Shown: positions 22,901-32,722 of the stretch, one piece after another
How positions within the stretch are numbered: position 1 is the first letter of the stretch
How the letters are laid out: the number at the start of each line of letters is the position of its first letter
Origin: Dysidea avara
Lineage: Eukaryota > Porifera > Demospongiae > Dictyoceratida > Dysideidae
Direction: 5' to 3'
Length of the DNA stretch: 64,000 nucleotides
Assembly: GCF_963678975.1 (NCBI RefSeq)
Contig: NC_089274.1
Span: 20,607,133 to 20,671,132 of the forward strand
Program-made: the position numbers and the translations under genes
The notes under the pieces: generated by a model
What the model was told of the DNA's origin: nothing
Databases searched by the model: none
The model's input: the letters and a program-made list of their open reading frames with translations, nothing else

Positions 22901-25273
22901 TTGTACCATATATTATGCAATTTTAAAAATTTGCTGCCCTTGTAATCTGGTTTCTACAGGGGCTGCACTGGGGGCATTTTTGACGTACTCTATTTTCATG
23001 ACAAGAAGGAATGGCGTCGTACGGATTGGTACAATGACCCCAGTGGCTAACAATCTTGTTAGCTTAATGTGTGGCTTGCTGGTGTTCTCATGTGTGTTCT
23101 CTGTATTGATACAAGAAGGTTATAGTGATGATCGTATTCTTGAGGTGATCAGAGAGAATGGACCTGCTAACACTGGCCTCACATTTTTATGGTATGGCTA
23201 CTGTAAGCAGTTAATGTTGTAATGGTTCCCCCATAGGATGCCACTACTGTACAGCAATATGACTGGTGGACGAGTTATGTGTGCTTTATTTTTCCTGTGT
23301 CTAACTCTAGCCGGTATCAGTTCTCTAGTGTCCATATTGGAGATTGCTGTCCATGTCTTGAATGACTTCGGCTGTGAGTAAATTTGCATAATAATTGTGC
23401 AATGCATTCAACAAACACACTGTGCTAACCCTTTAAGGAGCATAAGCCACTATAGTGGCAATATTTTATTTTTAAATGCATAATGTTTAACCAACAACTG
23501 TTTTCATAACCGACATGTTATATACAGTACTTACAAATATCAATAATACAACAGTTAGTACTGTTTCTCCACATGTTTCATGGTCTTCTTTGTCTGGATT
23601 CAGTTGAAAATCCATCCTCAATTGGCTAGAATCGCCATCAGCTCACTCAAACGCTTTGCTCGTGGTGATGACAACAAGGCGACTAATCTTGAGGGACTTG
23701 CTGAAAGCAGCACTGCTTGAACCATATCCTTGTAGACTGATGGAAACACTTTCCTCACAAGTAGAGTCCACAGAGTTTACAAACCATCTTCTTCTCTAAA
23801 ATATTACACAAATTTGCACCTCTGTTTTTAAACCATTGTAACTTGGTGAAGGAGCATCAGAATCGGTAAAACTTGGACACCATTTTATTCTTTGTGATGT
23901 CAGCATTCTGAACATCTTAATTGCAAGTCTGTGTGACCTTCTGTATATGAGTTATCTATTGATCAATATCAACAGCCACTATAATGGCTTATGCGGATAC
24001 AGTGAATACGTTTGTAAAGTTTTATGTGGCTTTAAGGGTTAAGTGACACCTCAGGTTGTCCGAAGAAGCAATGGTTGACATATTATATCAGTTCTCTATC
24101 ATCAGTAGAGATTTACACAGTGTGTTGTACAAACATACTGGAGGTAGTTAGATACTTTCCCCATGCAAAGGATTCAGTAAATGTGTTCACTATTGCATTG
24201 CTTGTTTACAGTACGGCGAGTGCCTGCCACAATCTTGGTGGGCACACTAAACTTCACCATCGGATTAGCATCAGCCCTGAATATTGACATCCTTGTTAAC
24301 CAGGTAAGGACACCATGCCAGTGTGTAGGACTATCATGCTATTGTGTGTAGGACTCAGTGTGGGGATATGCCTTACTACTCAATGGAATATTTCTGGTGT
24401 TTGCAGTGTATCGGTTTGGAGCAGAGAAACTACGCACTGAGGCTGTTAATGAAGTACGTGTGACAATGTGTGATGTGTTGGGTGTCATGATGTGGTTTGT
24501 AGTATGGGATTGGAGATTGGAGACTTCCACGATTATGGGTGTATGTGATCTAGTAAGTCAAGTAATAATAACCACATGCACCCCTCCCAGTTTGCTACTT
24601 CTCCTTTAGAGGAGGTTGGTCATCAAACATCTTTTGATCTCATAGCTCAGCCTAATATCAATACCAAGTATTATGTGAATTGTGTTTCAAAACCAAATGT
24701 GACTAGGTTTCAATGCCTATAGTTATACTGTCAATACATCTTAGGATTAACCCATGATCAACCACCCCCCTTCTTCTGCTGGTGACCCCTTAACAGTGTT
24801 TATGTTATACCCCCATGTAGTACACTTACTCCCTTACAAGCAGTTGGCATCATCATATGGTACATTGTCAATGAGATAATTAACAATCATGAGGAGAAAT
24901 GGTACAAGTACTCAAGGGGAAGCCTCATAATGGTGTTAACACAGGTAACCATAGTTACATGTGCACTGGAAAGAATTACTTGATATCATAGTGGGTGGCA
25001 GCTGCTTTGATTCTGATGGGTTTAAACTGGTGGATGAAGCCAATTCAGTATCATCCTAATAATCCCGACTCTTGTTTCACTCGTTTCATCAAGATCTTTA
25101 TCAGATTAGATGCTGTGAGGCCACCTGGCTATCGACCTGACCCATTCACCATCTCACCAGGTGCCACTGATGATGAATTCGAAGGCACCACAGAATATTA
25201 TCAGCTAACAAGATCTGACCCACTTAGCAAGTCTAACAAGGCTCCTTTTGATGAGGAGGAAATTGAACTGTGA
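16973..25273 (+). CDS. SLC6-type Na+-coupled neurotransmitter/amino-acid transporter
   Basis: A predicted 597-residue membrane protein with about 12 transmembrane helices, importing a small amino-acid-like substrate with Na+. Exons: 16973-17089, 17138-17249, 17301-17484, 17534-17645, 17888-18089, 18185-18244, 22960-23191, 23237-23373, 24212-24303, 24352-24453, 24503-24540, 24821-24944, 24992-25273. All phases close. TM1 reads GSVVGTGNIWRYPR, where classic SLC6 has GLGNVWRFPY. IEYATGRY and GIEHFFTPNW resemble bacterial and fungal NSS proteins more than animal monoamine or GABA transporters. The N-terminus is soluble; the C-terminal 60 residues are acidic and polar. The intron after 18244 is 4.7 kb and holds a P-like transposon; a piggyBac-like MITE lies in the 23374-24211 intron. 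The substrate cannot be told from sequence. Confidence 0.88.
18326..18522. repeat. Palindromic foldback element of the AGTAGGGATC family
   Basis: The left end TACTAGGGATCCAAGCGATA is mirrored by TATCACTTGGATCCCTACTT at the right. Inside, GAAGCAAGAGATAATGATG mirrors CATCATTCATCTCTTGTTTT. It is non-coding, in the SLC6 intron. The same end sequence is present at 35.9, 45.7 and 46.5 kb. Confidence 0.75.
18931..19835 (+). pseudogene. Transposon accessory ORF (plus-strand gene of the P-like element)
   Basis: Two open frames overlap: 18931-19521 (196 residues) and 19461-19835 (124 residues). The second begins just before the end of the first and carries WTEAIDRGGLIHIIEMFY, DVRFYWDFAMG and a basic end KKELRNLKL. 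I recall this EAIDRGGL / RFYW pattern from uncharacterised invertebrate proteins linked to P/THAP-type transposons. A single frame break near 19.46 kb separates two parts of what was probably one protein, opposite in direction to the transposase. Confidence 0.55.
19902..20705 (-). pseudogene. P-element-like transposase fragment
   Basis: Segments in reading order encode ISWKYVVDLYNRDMGAGPK, HKLKYEHICLTSFSKMRVHL, VLSGTVSNAIKLTGG, FFDCLNV, WLSDDFTSYMKNWKESVEA, then LGQDPLEKLFGRQRQRGGTN and NTQALRVV with GNCRGK. This order and wording match P-element/THAP9-family transposases (catalytic core and C-terminal helical part). The segments lie in several frames separated by two intron-like gaps and at least two frame breaks, so it is broken. 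The N-terminal THAP domain was not found. Confidence 0.75.
20846..21500. repeat. 21 bp minisatellite array
   Basis: About 30 degenerate copies of a 21 bp unit close to AGCAGCAACAGTGCCATTGGT. All frames on both strands stay open because 21 is a multiple of 3. The minus strand gives a TVAATDG-like heptapeptide and the plus strand VAATVPL. It lies inside the P-like transposon. It is probably a transposon spacer rather than host coding sequence. Confidence 0.85.
22335..22640 (+). repeat. Dispersed repeat R3, copy 1
   Basis: This stretch is an inverted copy of 35095-35515. Shared blocks include AGTGTTGATAKGGAAAATTAA, CTCAATATGGTTT, ACAAGGCACAGAGGGC, AAAGGTGATTTT and GTAAAAT/GTAAGATGTCTCTAGG. It is non-coding and lies just outside the P-like element. 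The family was not identified. Confidence 0.6.
23429..24038. mobile_element. piggyBac-like MITE
   Basis: A 610 bp element with ends CCCTTTAAGGAGCATAAGCC and its counterpart GGCTTATGCGG...GGCTTTAAGGG. On the right it abuts TTAA; on the left CTAA, one change from TTAA. CCY ends at TTAA are the piggyBac hallmark. Sub-terminal GCCACTATAGTGGC is itself palindromic and reappears near 48.24 kb. No intact transposase. It sits in the SLC6 intron 23374-24211. Confidence 0.7.
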
Positions 25274-25464
25274 CTTGTTACTAATTCTATTTTTATATAT
25301 AACAAAAGTGCTCTAATGATTGAGGTAGTGGCACATTAACGTAGTGTAGTGCACAACTTCATGGCCAGTTGCTACTAGTCAACTGGATTTAACATTAGGG
25401 CCTCTAACACACAAAGGGAACAAATTGAAATAAACATAAATAATATATATTAAGTGTCTTGAGA

Positions 25465-26544
25465 TTATGTTGAGTCATTACTGTCCAGTGCAAATGATGG
25501 TTCTAGTGAAGGATGAGTGTCAGCACTGTAAGGGAATAATGAGTAGTCTTGAAATGAGTGAATGTCTTCCAAGTCCAATGAAGGAGGTAATGTCACTAAT
25601 GATTCGGTAAGCATTTCTAGAGGTGATGTAATCTTCTCCATGAAACAGTGAGCAGCTGGGAAACGATTTATCACATCACTGCCTTGTTCCAAGATGTCAT
25701 TATTTGCTGCTTCCATTTCTGCTGGCAATTTAAGCTGAACAGCAGAATCTTGCTCTTTTCTTTTGGACTCTGCTCTAATCTTTCTCTTTTGCTCACGATT
25801 TCTGTCCTTCTCTCGTTGCCGATACTGAGGGTCTTGTCGCTTCATTCTCATTCTTAACTTTGCCTTCTCCCTGTCTGCTTCTAAATATTCTTTATCAGTT
25901 TTACGCAAGTAACGTTTTCTCTCCCGGTCTATATATCTCTTTTTCTCCTTTCTTCGTTCTTGTAATTGTCTACTGGGGTCTTCATCAATGTCACTCTGCA
26001 TACCTGGCCAAATGATATTGGTACTATCCAGTTGCATTTTACAAGAGTCTTTACTACCACTACTGCTGCTTGTGAACAAACTCTGACAAGGAGCAATTTC
26101 ATCTGTAGCTGTTTGAGCAGAGTCACTCTCCTCTGAGTCAGAGGCATAATGTTGATCTAAACAATCAGACATCACAACAGATATTACCATGCTCTAGTTA
26201 CCTGTGTAAGTAGCGGGCTCGTCCAGTATCATCACCTCACTAGTAGGGACCACTGATGTAAACAAGGTAGTATCATTGGGTGGTAAGTTAAGAAATTGCA
26301 TAGCAAAGTCAACATCTGTGGAGGCCTGAGTGGTCACCACTTCGCCTACCCCAGCACAAGAGTACACCCCACTGGTAGTTGTTGGAGGTCCACTAAATAA
26401 TGACGGCACCTCCTCAAATACGTTACTCTGTCCTTGAATGCTTTCTTCTTTTTCTGCTGAGTTCACCTCGCTGGACTGGCCAGATCCCGCCCTCCCCCTC
26501 TGCCTTGGGTTGGGTAGAATACGACCAGCTTCAGAAGCGTCCAT
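25465..26544 (-). CDS. Acidic/basic protein with Arg-Lys-rich repeats, function unknown
   Basis: A predicted 344-residue nuclear-type protein. Exons in reading order: 26544-26202 and 26156-25465, joining in frame. The first 170 residues are Ser/Thr/Asp/Glu-rich and look disordered. Residues about 170-245 form a strongly basic helical region with repeated KKRYIDRERKRYLRK, EYLEADREKAKLRMRMKRQ and DPQYRQREKDRNREQKRK, a pattern of roughly 20-23 residues. The C-terminal 80 residues are acidic and hydrophobic, like an activation domain. I do not recognise a named family. A DNA-binding regulator is a guess from this layout. It is convergent with SLC6 (191 bp between stops) and divergent from GFOD (267 bp between starts). 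Confidence 0.75.
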
Positions 26545-26811
26545 CACGTGGGCTATAAATAGAATGGATGTTCGTCGAATCCACAAATTAACAATAAACG
26601 AAACTGTAAGAATACTTTGTAACCATGGCAATCTTTTAAGCTGCCAGATCTATGCATGATAAGAGAGAGAGACATGTATAAGGTGTTAAACTTTCCTTCC
26701 CATTTTACGTTGGAATTAGTACCGAGATTAGTACCTAGAAAGTGCATCCATAAGTAATTTACGCGCTTGTTGTTAAGCGTATAGGTGCGCGTAACCTTAA
26801 GCAAGAAGACG

Positions 26812-28082
26812 ATGTTGCCGAGTATTGGGATAATAGGTAACCTGCATAGTATCTTGTAAAGTTATTATAATGATGTATAGGTGTTTGTATTGAAACGAGA
26901 TTACTGGTGCCATTATTGAGAGCAGCTGGCTACCATGTACACGGTGTGTGGGATAAGAGTTATGACATTTGTAAACGTTTCGCAGAGGAGTTCAGCATTT
27001 CCTTTTATACTGCAGACCTGAAGGATCTGTTGGTTGATCCCAAAGTGGAACTAGTATATGTTGGTGCTCAGCCTAGCACACATGCTGAAATAGCCGTCAA
27101 AGCTTTGTCAGCTGGTAAACATGTGATTTGCCAGCAACCCCCTTCCATACTTAAAGCTGGAGTAGAGAAAATGGTCTCTCTGTCATGCTACTACTCACAA
27201 CTACTTGGTTCCCTAGAGAGTCACATGCGATTCCTCCCAATATTCACCAAAATGAGGGAATTGTTGTTATCTGGGTACTGTGGTAACCCTCAAGCTGCCG
27301 AGGTGCACCTGCAGATTGGATCTCTAATTGGAACAGAGGCTTATGGCTGGAAGTGTGATAGTGAAATGGGAGGAGGGGTACTAAACATCGTTGGTTCTCA
27401 CATTGTCGATATATTAAATTTCCTAACTGGTCAGAAAGCCACAGAAGTGTCAGGGTTTCTCAGCACCTTTGTACATAACACACCTCGTATCCAAGGATAC
27501 CGGTCGATCACAAGTGATGACTTCTGCACATTTCAGATGAAGTGTACCAGGGGAATGTGTGTTAGTGTAGTTATCAGTGCTCTAGTGCAAGGAGAGGGCA
27601 AAATGGAACTGTCTGTTACAGGGAGTCTTGGACGATTGCGTGTTGTTAGTGGAGATTTGTGGGGCTTGAAGTTTGGAGGGAAAGAAGAGAAGATTTTGAG
27701 CCTTCAGCAGGAGCAAGTAAACATTGGCGACATCAGGAAGTGGACTCATTTAAACATGGGTTTCTATCAGACATTTGTAATTGGCACGAGATTTATGATC
27801 GAAGCTCTCCGTGATGTGTTTGACCATTCCACAGGACAAATGGTTCCAAGACACACTTGGAAACATTACTCCTTATCAGCCACATTTGAAGACGGCCTAT
27901 ATATCCGTACTGTGTTGGATGCCATCAGACAATCACACGAGACCAAACAGTGGGTCAGGATCGAGTTAGACAAGAGTTCGGAAAGTCTCAGTTACCCCTT
28001 CTGGACTGGAGCATCCCTGGTGGCGGCAGACAGTGATAAACCATCGCCTAAACTGTACAGACCATTATCATATGCTATGTAA
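26812..28082 (+). CDS. GFOD: GFOD1/2-like oxidoreductase (Gfo/Idh/MocA family)
   Basis: A predicted 408-residue protein from exons 26812-26836 and 26881-28082. The first 25-nt exon gives MLPSIGIIG, matching human GFOD MLPGVGVFG. Then VPLLRAAGY, FYTADLKDLL, VKALSAGKHVICQQPP and RFLPIFTKMREL follow the GFOD order. YGWKCDSEMGGGVLNIVGSH, TSDDFCTFQM and SATFEDGLYIRTVLDAI are near-identical to vertebrate GFOD. The N-terminal Rossmann fold binds a dinucleotide, and the second half is the GFO_IDH_MocA C-terminal domain. The usual EKP catalytic motif is QQP here, as also altered (EK-A) in vertebrate GFOD, so activity as a dehydrogenase is doubtful. The next gene starts 42 bp downstream on the same strand. 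Confidence 0.93.
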
Positions 28083-28124
28083 TTAGTAATTACACATGTA
28101 ATTACAGCTCAGATTACACAAAAC

Positions 28125-28712
28125 ATGGGCTGGGAGTGGAGGTTGTTCTTTCCAGCTGGGGCGCTTGATGTGTGGCAATTGCTAAATCAGAAGCAGTCAC
28201 TATTTGCTGTCTCGCACAAGAGAACTGACGTGTACGTGTTGTGTACAGAAACGGTATCTGTCAAATTCCGTCATGGCGAGTCGCTTGAATTCAAAATCAG
28301 AGAAAAGCGACACGAATGTGGGGCTGAATTGTGGAGCAAGATAGAGTTTCACGATGTCTCGTTACGAAAATTGTCAGAGGAGAAGTTGAAATCACTAACA
28401 GTCGAGAAGCTGGAGACAGTAGCTAGAAGTTATGGTCAGGACATGCAGCCGGTGTTCACGCAAGCGATAGAATGTCTACGAGGAAACCGGAGGTGTGTTG
28501 AAGTGAGCAAGAGCAGAAGAAACGGTTACTACAGTGGAGTGCAGTTTGAACAAACCGACATCACTATAGATACACAGACCTGGCAGAGCATATGTTTTGA
28601 AGGGAGGTTGGAGAAGATTGTTGAACTGGTGACCTTACTAGCAAACACACATAGTACTATTACAAGTCATGTGCCAAAAGGCTACCCTGAATTCTTACTA
28701 AATGTAGAATAG
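28125..28712 (+). CDS. Conserved uncharacterised protein, possibly CYTH/TTM-like
   Basis: A single-exon 195-residue protein starting MGWEWRLFFP. The segment DVYVLCTETVSVKFRHGESLEFKIR alternates charged and hydrophobic residues as in triphosphate tunnel (CYTH) beta barrels. A later Lys/Arg/Glu-rich segment is compatible, but the ExExK signature is not seen, so the assignment is only a suggestion. It lies 42 bp after the GFOD stop, too short for an ordinary promoter plus two UTRs, which suggests co-transcription or a promoter inside GFOD. Its stop abuts the stop of the convergent protease gene, so the two 3' UTRs must overlap. An AATAAA signal follows at about 28721. Confidence 0.7.
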   Translation: MGWEWRLFFPAGALDVWQLLNQKQSLFAVSHKRTDVYVLCTETVSVKFRHGESLEFKIREKRHECGAELWSKIEFHDVSLRKLSEEKLKSLTVEKLETVARSYGQDMQPVFTQAIECLRGNRRCVEVSKSRRNGYYSGVQFEQTDITIDTQTWQSICFEGRLEKIVELVTLLANTHSTITSHVPKGYPEFLLNVE

Positions 28713-31700
28713 CTATTGATAATAAAACTGTCTATCTCCAAATGTTATTGAATAACGTAGTTCATCAAAGTATTCATAGCCAGTCACAGACACTGCTTCA
28801 AACTGATTATCTGAGGAAGTAAGTGTCTTCATAACGTCCCTGACACCACTGATGTACCGGCCCCATACAGTATATTTCAACTGCTGTGGGTGACCCAGCT
28901 CCTCAAATACTGCTGCAAACTTGGTCTCTCTGTTACTGTCCATGTAAGAAGTGAAAGAAGTCAGGACACTTGTGGCACTGTTTTGTATAATACGATCAAA
29001 CAACTCATGCGAAGTAAGATTATAGAGTGAACACCAGGACTCTTTTTCTTCAGCGTAGATACTACTGATGGAGTAGTCATCATTCTTTAACACTGTGAAA
29101 CTTTGCGCTTTCAGCTTGTATCCTCTTCTCTGTAGTCTTATTATTCTAGTCTCGTATTCAGCCAGTGTGTCATTCCAGTAGACCAAGTGTTTAGTCATTC
29201 TTTTATTTTGCTTCGTGAATATCACAGAATACACCACCTGTCTACGACGTAGTCTTTGTGTAATACATGTTATGACATATCGTCTTTTAATAGTATTGTA
29301 ATATCTCAATAATTCGGTACCATTCATCTCCATGATATATTGAGACTCATCCAGTGATAAATTAGACAGTACCAAGTTGTACCTAGTTTTTAGTCTCCCA
29401 GTAGGACTGAAATAAGAAAATGATTGAATGAATTTCAAGTAGTAACTCTGGTTAGCCCACTGCTCTACTGTGTATTGTACATTATCACTAGCTACCTGTT
29501 ATAGTGGATGAATTAGGGATAACACAAACAGTACACTACAAACCCTCAGGAACAAGACAGTGTCATAATTCTCTGTTAGCGGGTTGGTCCTGATAGCCGG
29601 AACTTGTGGAGGGATGAATGGTATCTTGATAGGTTGAGCTGTATATACTATAGAAAAATGACTGCTCTATTAGAGTAGGTAGCTTACCTAGTGCATTCTC
29701 TCCAGCTACATGTCTAGTGTACTTCAGCCAAAATCCTTTACCAGCTAGAGAATTATCACTTACAAACACTACTATCATTGTGTTTGTACGAGAACGAAAT
29801 TTTCTCTTCAAGGTAAGACTCCTCATTCCAGTTAAGTGGGCTAATGTGTGGTTGCCATCAATTATTGTCAGGTAGTCATTCTCTGCTAGATCAAATTCTT
29901 TAATAACAATCTTCACATCTTCTTTAGCTTGTGCAAGTATCTGCCATGTGCAGTTTAAACTGTTGGGATAATTCTCAGGATATGCTGGAGACAGGATACT
30001 CCCTCGCACTTCATATATCCTCCTGCCACCACAACCACCTTAAAGTACACCATCTACACTAATCTACATATAGCTAAACACCTGGTATTCAAATAAATGT
30101 CTAACACCTAATGCAAAATAATACCACGACAGCAGGTAAACACCTGGTCCCATTTTAGTCACCAGAGGTAGAGATAAACATTAACACCAGGTCTAAATGC
30201 CTAGTACAATCTTTTAACAATTCTGTGCAATGCCATAAATGATGGAAATGAAAAGCATCTTATACCACACAAGTTCAATTGGAGTGTGGCCTCATATAAA
30301 CTTGGCCTCGCATAGTGTTGCCTGGTACCTGGGGAGAAAAGAAATGCATACATACCCGGCAACAATTCGAACAAATATAGCAGCTAATGATATTTCAATA
30401 GATAGATAATTCTCTATTCTAATATAGGGTGTTGGGTTACTAAAATGGCTAACAACTTGACAGTTTTCACCAGTTTCAGTCACAACACGCAATACATTTC
30501 ACCTTCAACAGTGACAAGCTTGGTTGGTTCATTTATGAAGTTGTGTGACACACCATCTACAGCCAGGTTGACTGCTCCATCAAGAGAGTCATCCAACACT
30601 TTCTTGTACAATTGCAGAGCAGTAAGAAGAGGTTCCCTCTCCAGATAAAGAGCCAGCACTCCCGTGACCAGGCCACTAGCCATGCTAGTCCCAGACCTAG
30701 TCCTACAACAATTGTTACACTGGTGGCTAGCACCTAACACATAATCTGCTGGTGCAAATATGTCAACACACTTCCCAAGGTTAGTAGCTGGCTTCCTAAG
30801 CCATGGAGTATCATCAATTGTGGTCCCAGCCACAGTAAGCACGTGACGACTACTAGCTGGTGAGTATGTACAGGCATCTACATTGCCATTTCCTGCGGCT
30901 ACCACCACAGGAATACCCTCATTATACAGGGTCTCCATCATATTATCAACAGCATCAAATTGGACCGATGCCAGTGACAAGTTAATTACTGAAGGGCGTC
31001 CATTTTGAGATATTCTCCTAGCTACAAACTCCAATGCAGAAAGTAGGTGACTGGAATAACCTTGGTTGTAACAGTTCAACACTCGAATGCTATATAACGT
31101 TACTCTCTTTGCTACGCCATAAGTCACTCCTCCAACTAAGCTAGCTACATGAGTTCCATGTCCATGACAATCCGTCCCATTCCCAGGCTCAGTTTCAAAA
31201 GCGACCATGTCAAAGCCTCCAAATGATGCTCTCCCTTCGAACTCATCGTGATCATATTTGATGCCAGAGTCCATTACATACACATCCACACCATCTCCTG
31301 TGCCTGTCGGCTGATAATGTTGGTCAAGTGGTAGAGAAGTCTGGTCCAGTCTGTCAAGAGCCCAAGACAGGTAGGTGGATGAAGCACCTTCTATGACTTG
31401 ATCTTCTTCAACATAAGACACCTCCTCCATCTCCTTAATCTGTAATAATAAAGTGTCACTTTGAATAATACTACAATCATTAGATTGTTTACCTTATCTA
31501 CAGCTCCTTTGCTGGCTGTTACTATCAACATTTTAGACAATGTGTCCAGTACATCATGTACCTTACATTGGACGTCTGGTAGTGAAGGATCTCTGTCAGC
31601 TTCTCTTATAGTAGAGACTAGTTCGTCCACGTCCTGCTTTGTAAGCTCGTCTCGCAGAACAACAATGTGTCTCGTTTGAGCGTAACTTATGAGAGAGAGA

Positions 31701-31732
31701 TATAACACTATTAACAGTCTGGTTATCATCAT
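28713..31732 (-). CDS. Secreted subtilisin (S8) protease with CUB and BTRD1-like repeats
   Basis: A predicted 804-residue secreted serine protease. Exons in reading order: 31732-31493, 31439-30503, 30038-29688, 29647-29544, 29495-28713. All phases close. A hydrophobic signal peptide (MMITRLLIVLYLSLISYA) is followed by an inhibitor I9-like propeptide (HIVVLRDELT). The catalytic domain has Asp in VMDSGI, His in HGHGTHVASL, oxyanion Asn in AAGNGN and Ser in SGTSMAS, as in the proteinase K/PCSK9 group. A CUB domain follows (about 398-510: GSILSPAYPENYPN, FVSDNSLAGKGF). The last 240 residues contain repeats such as LHRGYK/GYKLKAQSFTV and KFAAVFEEL resembling the bacterial tandem repeat domain BTRD1. 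All triad residues are present, so it is probably active. It shares a 110 bp divergent promoter with the FBXO5-like gene. Confidence 0.88.
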
Positions 31733-31842
31733 GGTATCCAGCTAACTGCCCCATCACTTGTGGTTGGTAGTTAAAATACGTTACAGGAGAAAACGTGATC
31801 TCATAATTAGCGGGGTAGTCCTCGTAATTTGTGTGGCTTCGC
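31733..31842. promoter_or_regulatory. Bidirectional promoter region
   Basis: Only 110 bp separate the start codons of the secreted protease (-) and the Emi1-like gene (+). Both 5' UTRs and core promoters must lie here or overlap the neighbouring exon. No TATA box is evident. Confidence 0.5.
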
Positions 31843-32567
31843 ATGGAGCAGCGACAGTTTAGACAAGAGGTGGACTTTCTAGTAGAATTGTACAAGCTCG
31901 GAGCATGGCAAATTATAAACTATATAATGAAATTACTTGGTCCTCGAGATTTGTGCAGGTACGAGTCGTGTTGAACTACAGTACTGTGTATTTGTGTCTG
32001 GTGTAGAATTTGTGTAGTGAGCAGAACTTGGAGACAAATTTGCCATTCTGACAAAGCAGCGTGGAGAAAGAGAACAGAGTTCCTTAAAACTGTAAAATTG
32101 AATTTATTTAAACTCGGAAAGGTAGAGTAATAAATACATTCACAAACATACACAAATTTCTTTTCCAGGAGAATATTGGATTGAAGGTTAGCAAGCACAA
32201 GAACAACCCAACCCCAGGGAGCAATAACTCAGTCAGGTCCATCCTCAGTCCACTAGACATTAATGTTACTCCAGTTAGTACTACAAGTAGTCCAGACTGT
32301 CCTGAGACTCCTCTACCGACAAGGAGGCCATGTAGACCATGTCCTCAATGTCACAGTCCAGCAATAGAAGTGTCCCCATCAAGAGCAAAGTGTACTAGTC
32401 CACAATGCACATTTGACTTTTGTCGTGGATGTTTCAAGACATGGCATGGTGACTCTGGGTGTTACATGCACATTACAAGTCCAGGAAAAAACAGAACATC
32501 ACTCAAACACAGAAGGCATGACGTAATAGGAGGCAAACAGAACAAAAAACGTCTCAAGAGGTTGTGA
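31843..32567 (+). CDS. FBXO5: Emi1/Emi2-like F-box protein (APC/C inhibitor)
   Basis: A predicted 209-residue protein from exons 31843-31958, 32007-32121 and 32169-32567, phases 2 and 0. Residues 5-60 form an F-box (FLVELYKLGAWQIINYIMKL, GPRDLCRICVVSRTWRQIC). LGKENIGLK spans a KEN box across the exon 2/3 junction. The zinc-binding region CPQC, KCTSPQCTFDFCRGC, WHGDSGC shows the full Cys/His set of the Emi1 ZBR. The end KKRLKRL matches the RL tail by which Emi1 inhibits the anaphase-promoting complex. The protein is about half the length of vertebrate Emi1 (447 residues), lacking the long N-terminal degron region. An upstream exon cannot be excluded but there is only 110 bp to the neighbour. 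Confidence 0.88.
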
Positions 32568-32722
32568 AAACTTAATTATTATTTCAGAGAGAGAGAGAGA
32601 GCAGGTTCTCTATAATATTAAATGGTGACCAGATTACAAGTCAGAAATCTACCCTTAATTAAAATAAAGAAAACTAATCAAATTTGTCTCTATTATTATT
32701 ATTATTGTTGTTGTTGTTATTA

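Noticed and set aside
30060-30240. Words similar to the 62.3 kb MITE (AACACCTGGT, AAATAAATG)
   Set aside because: No inverted ends or flanking TA could be found, so this is too weak to call an element.
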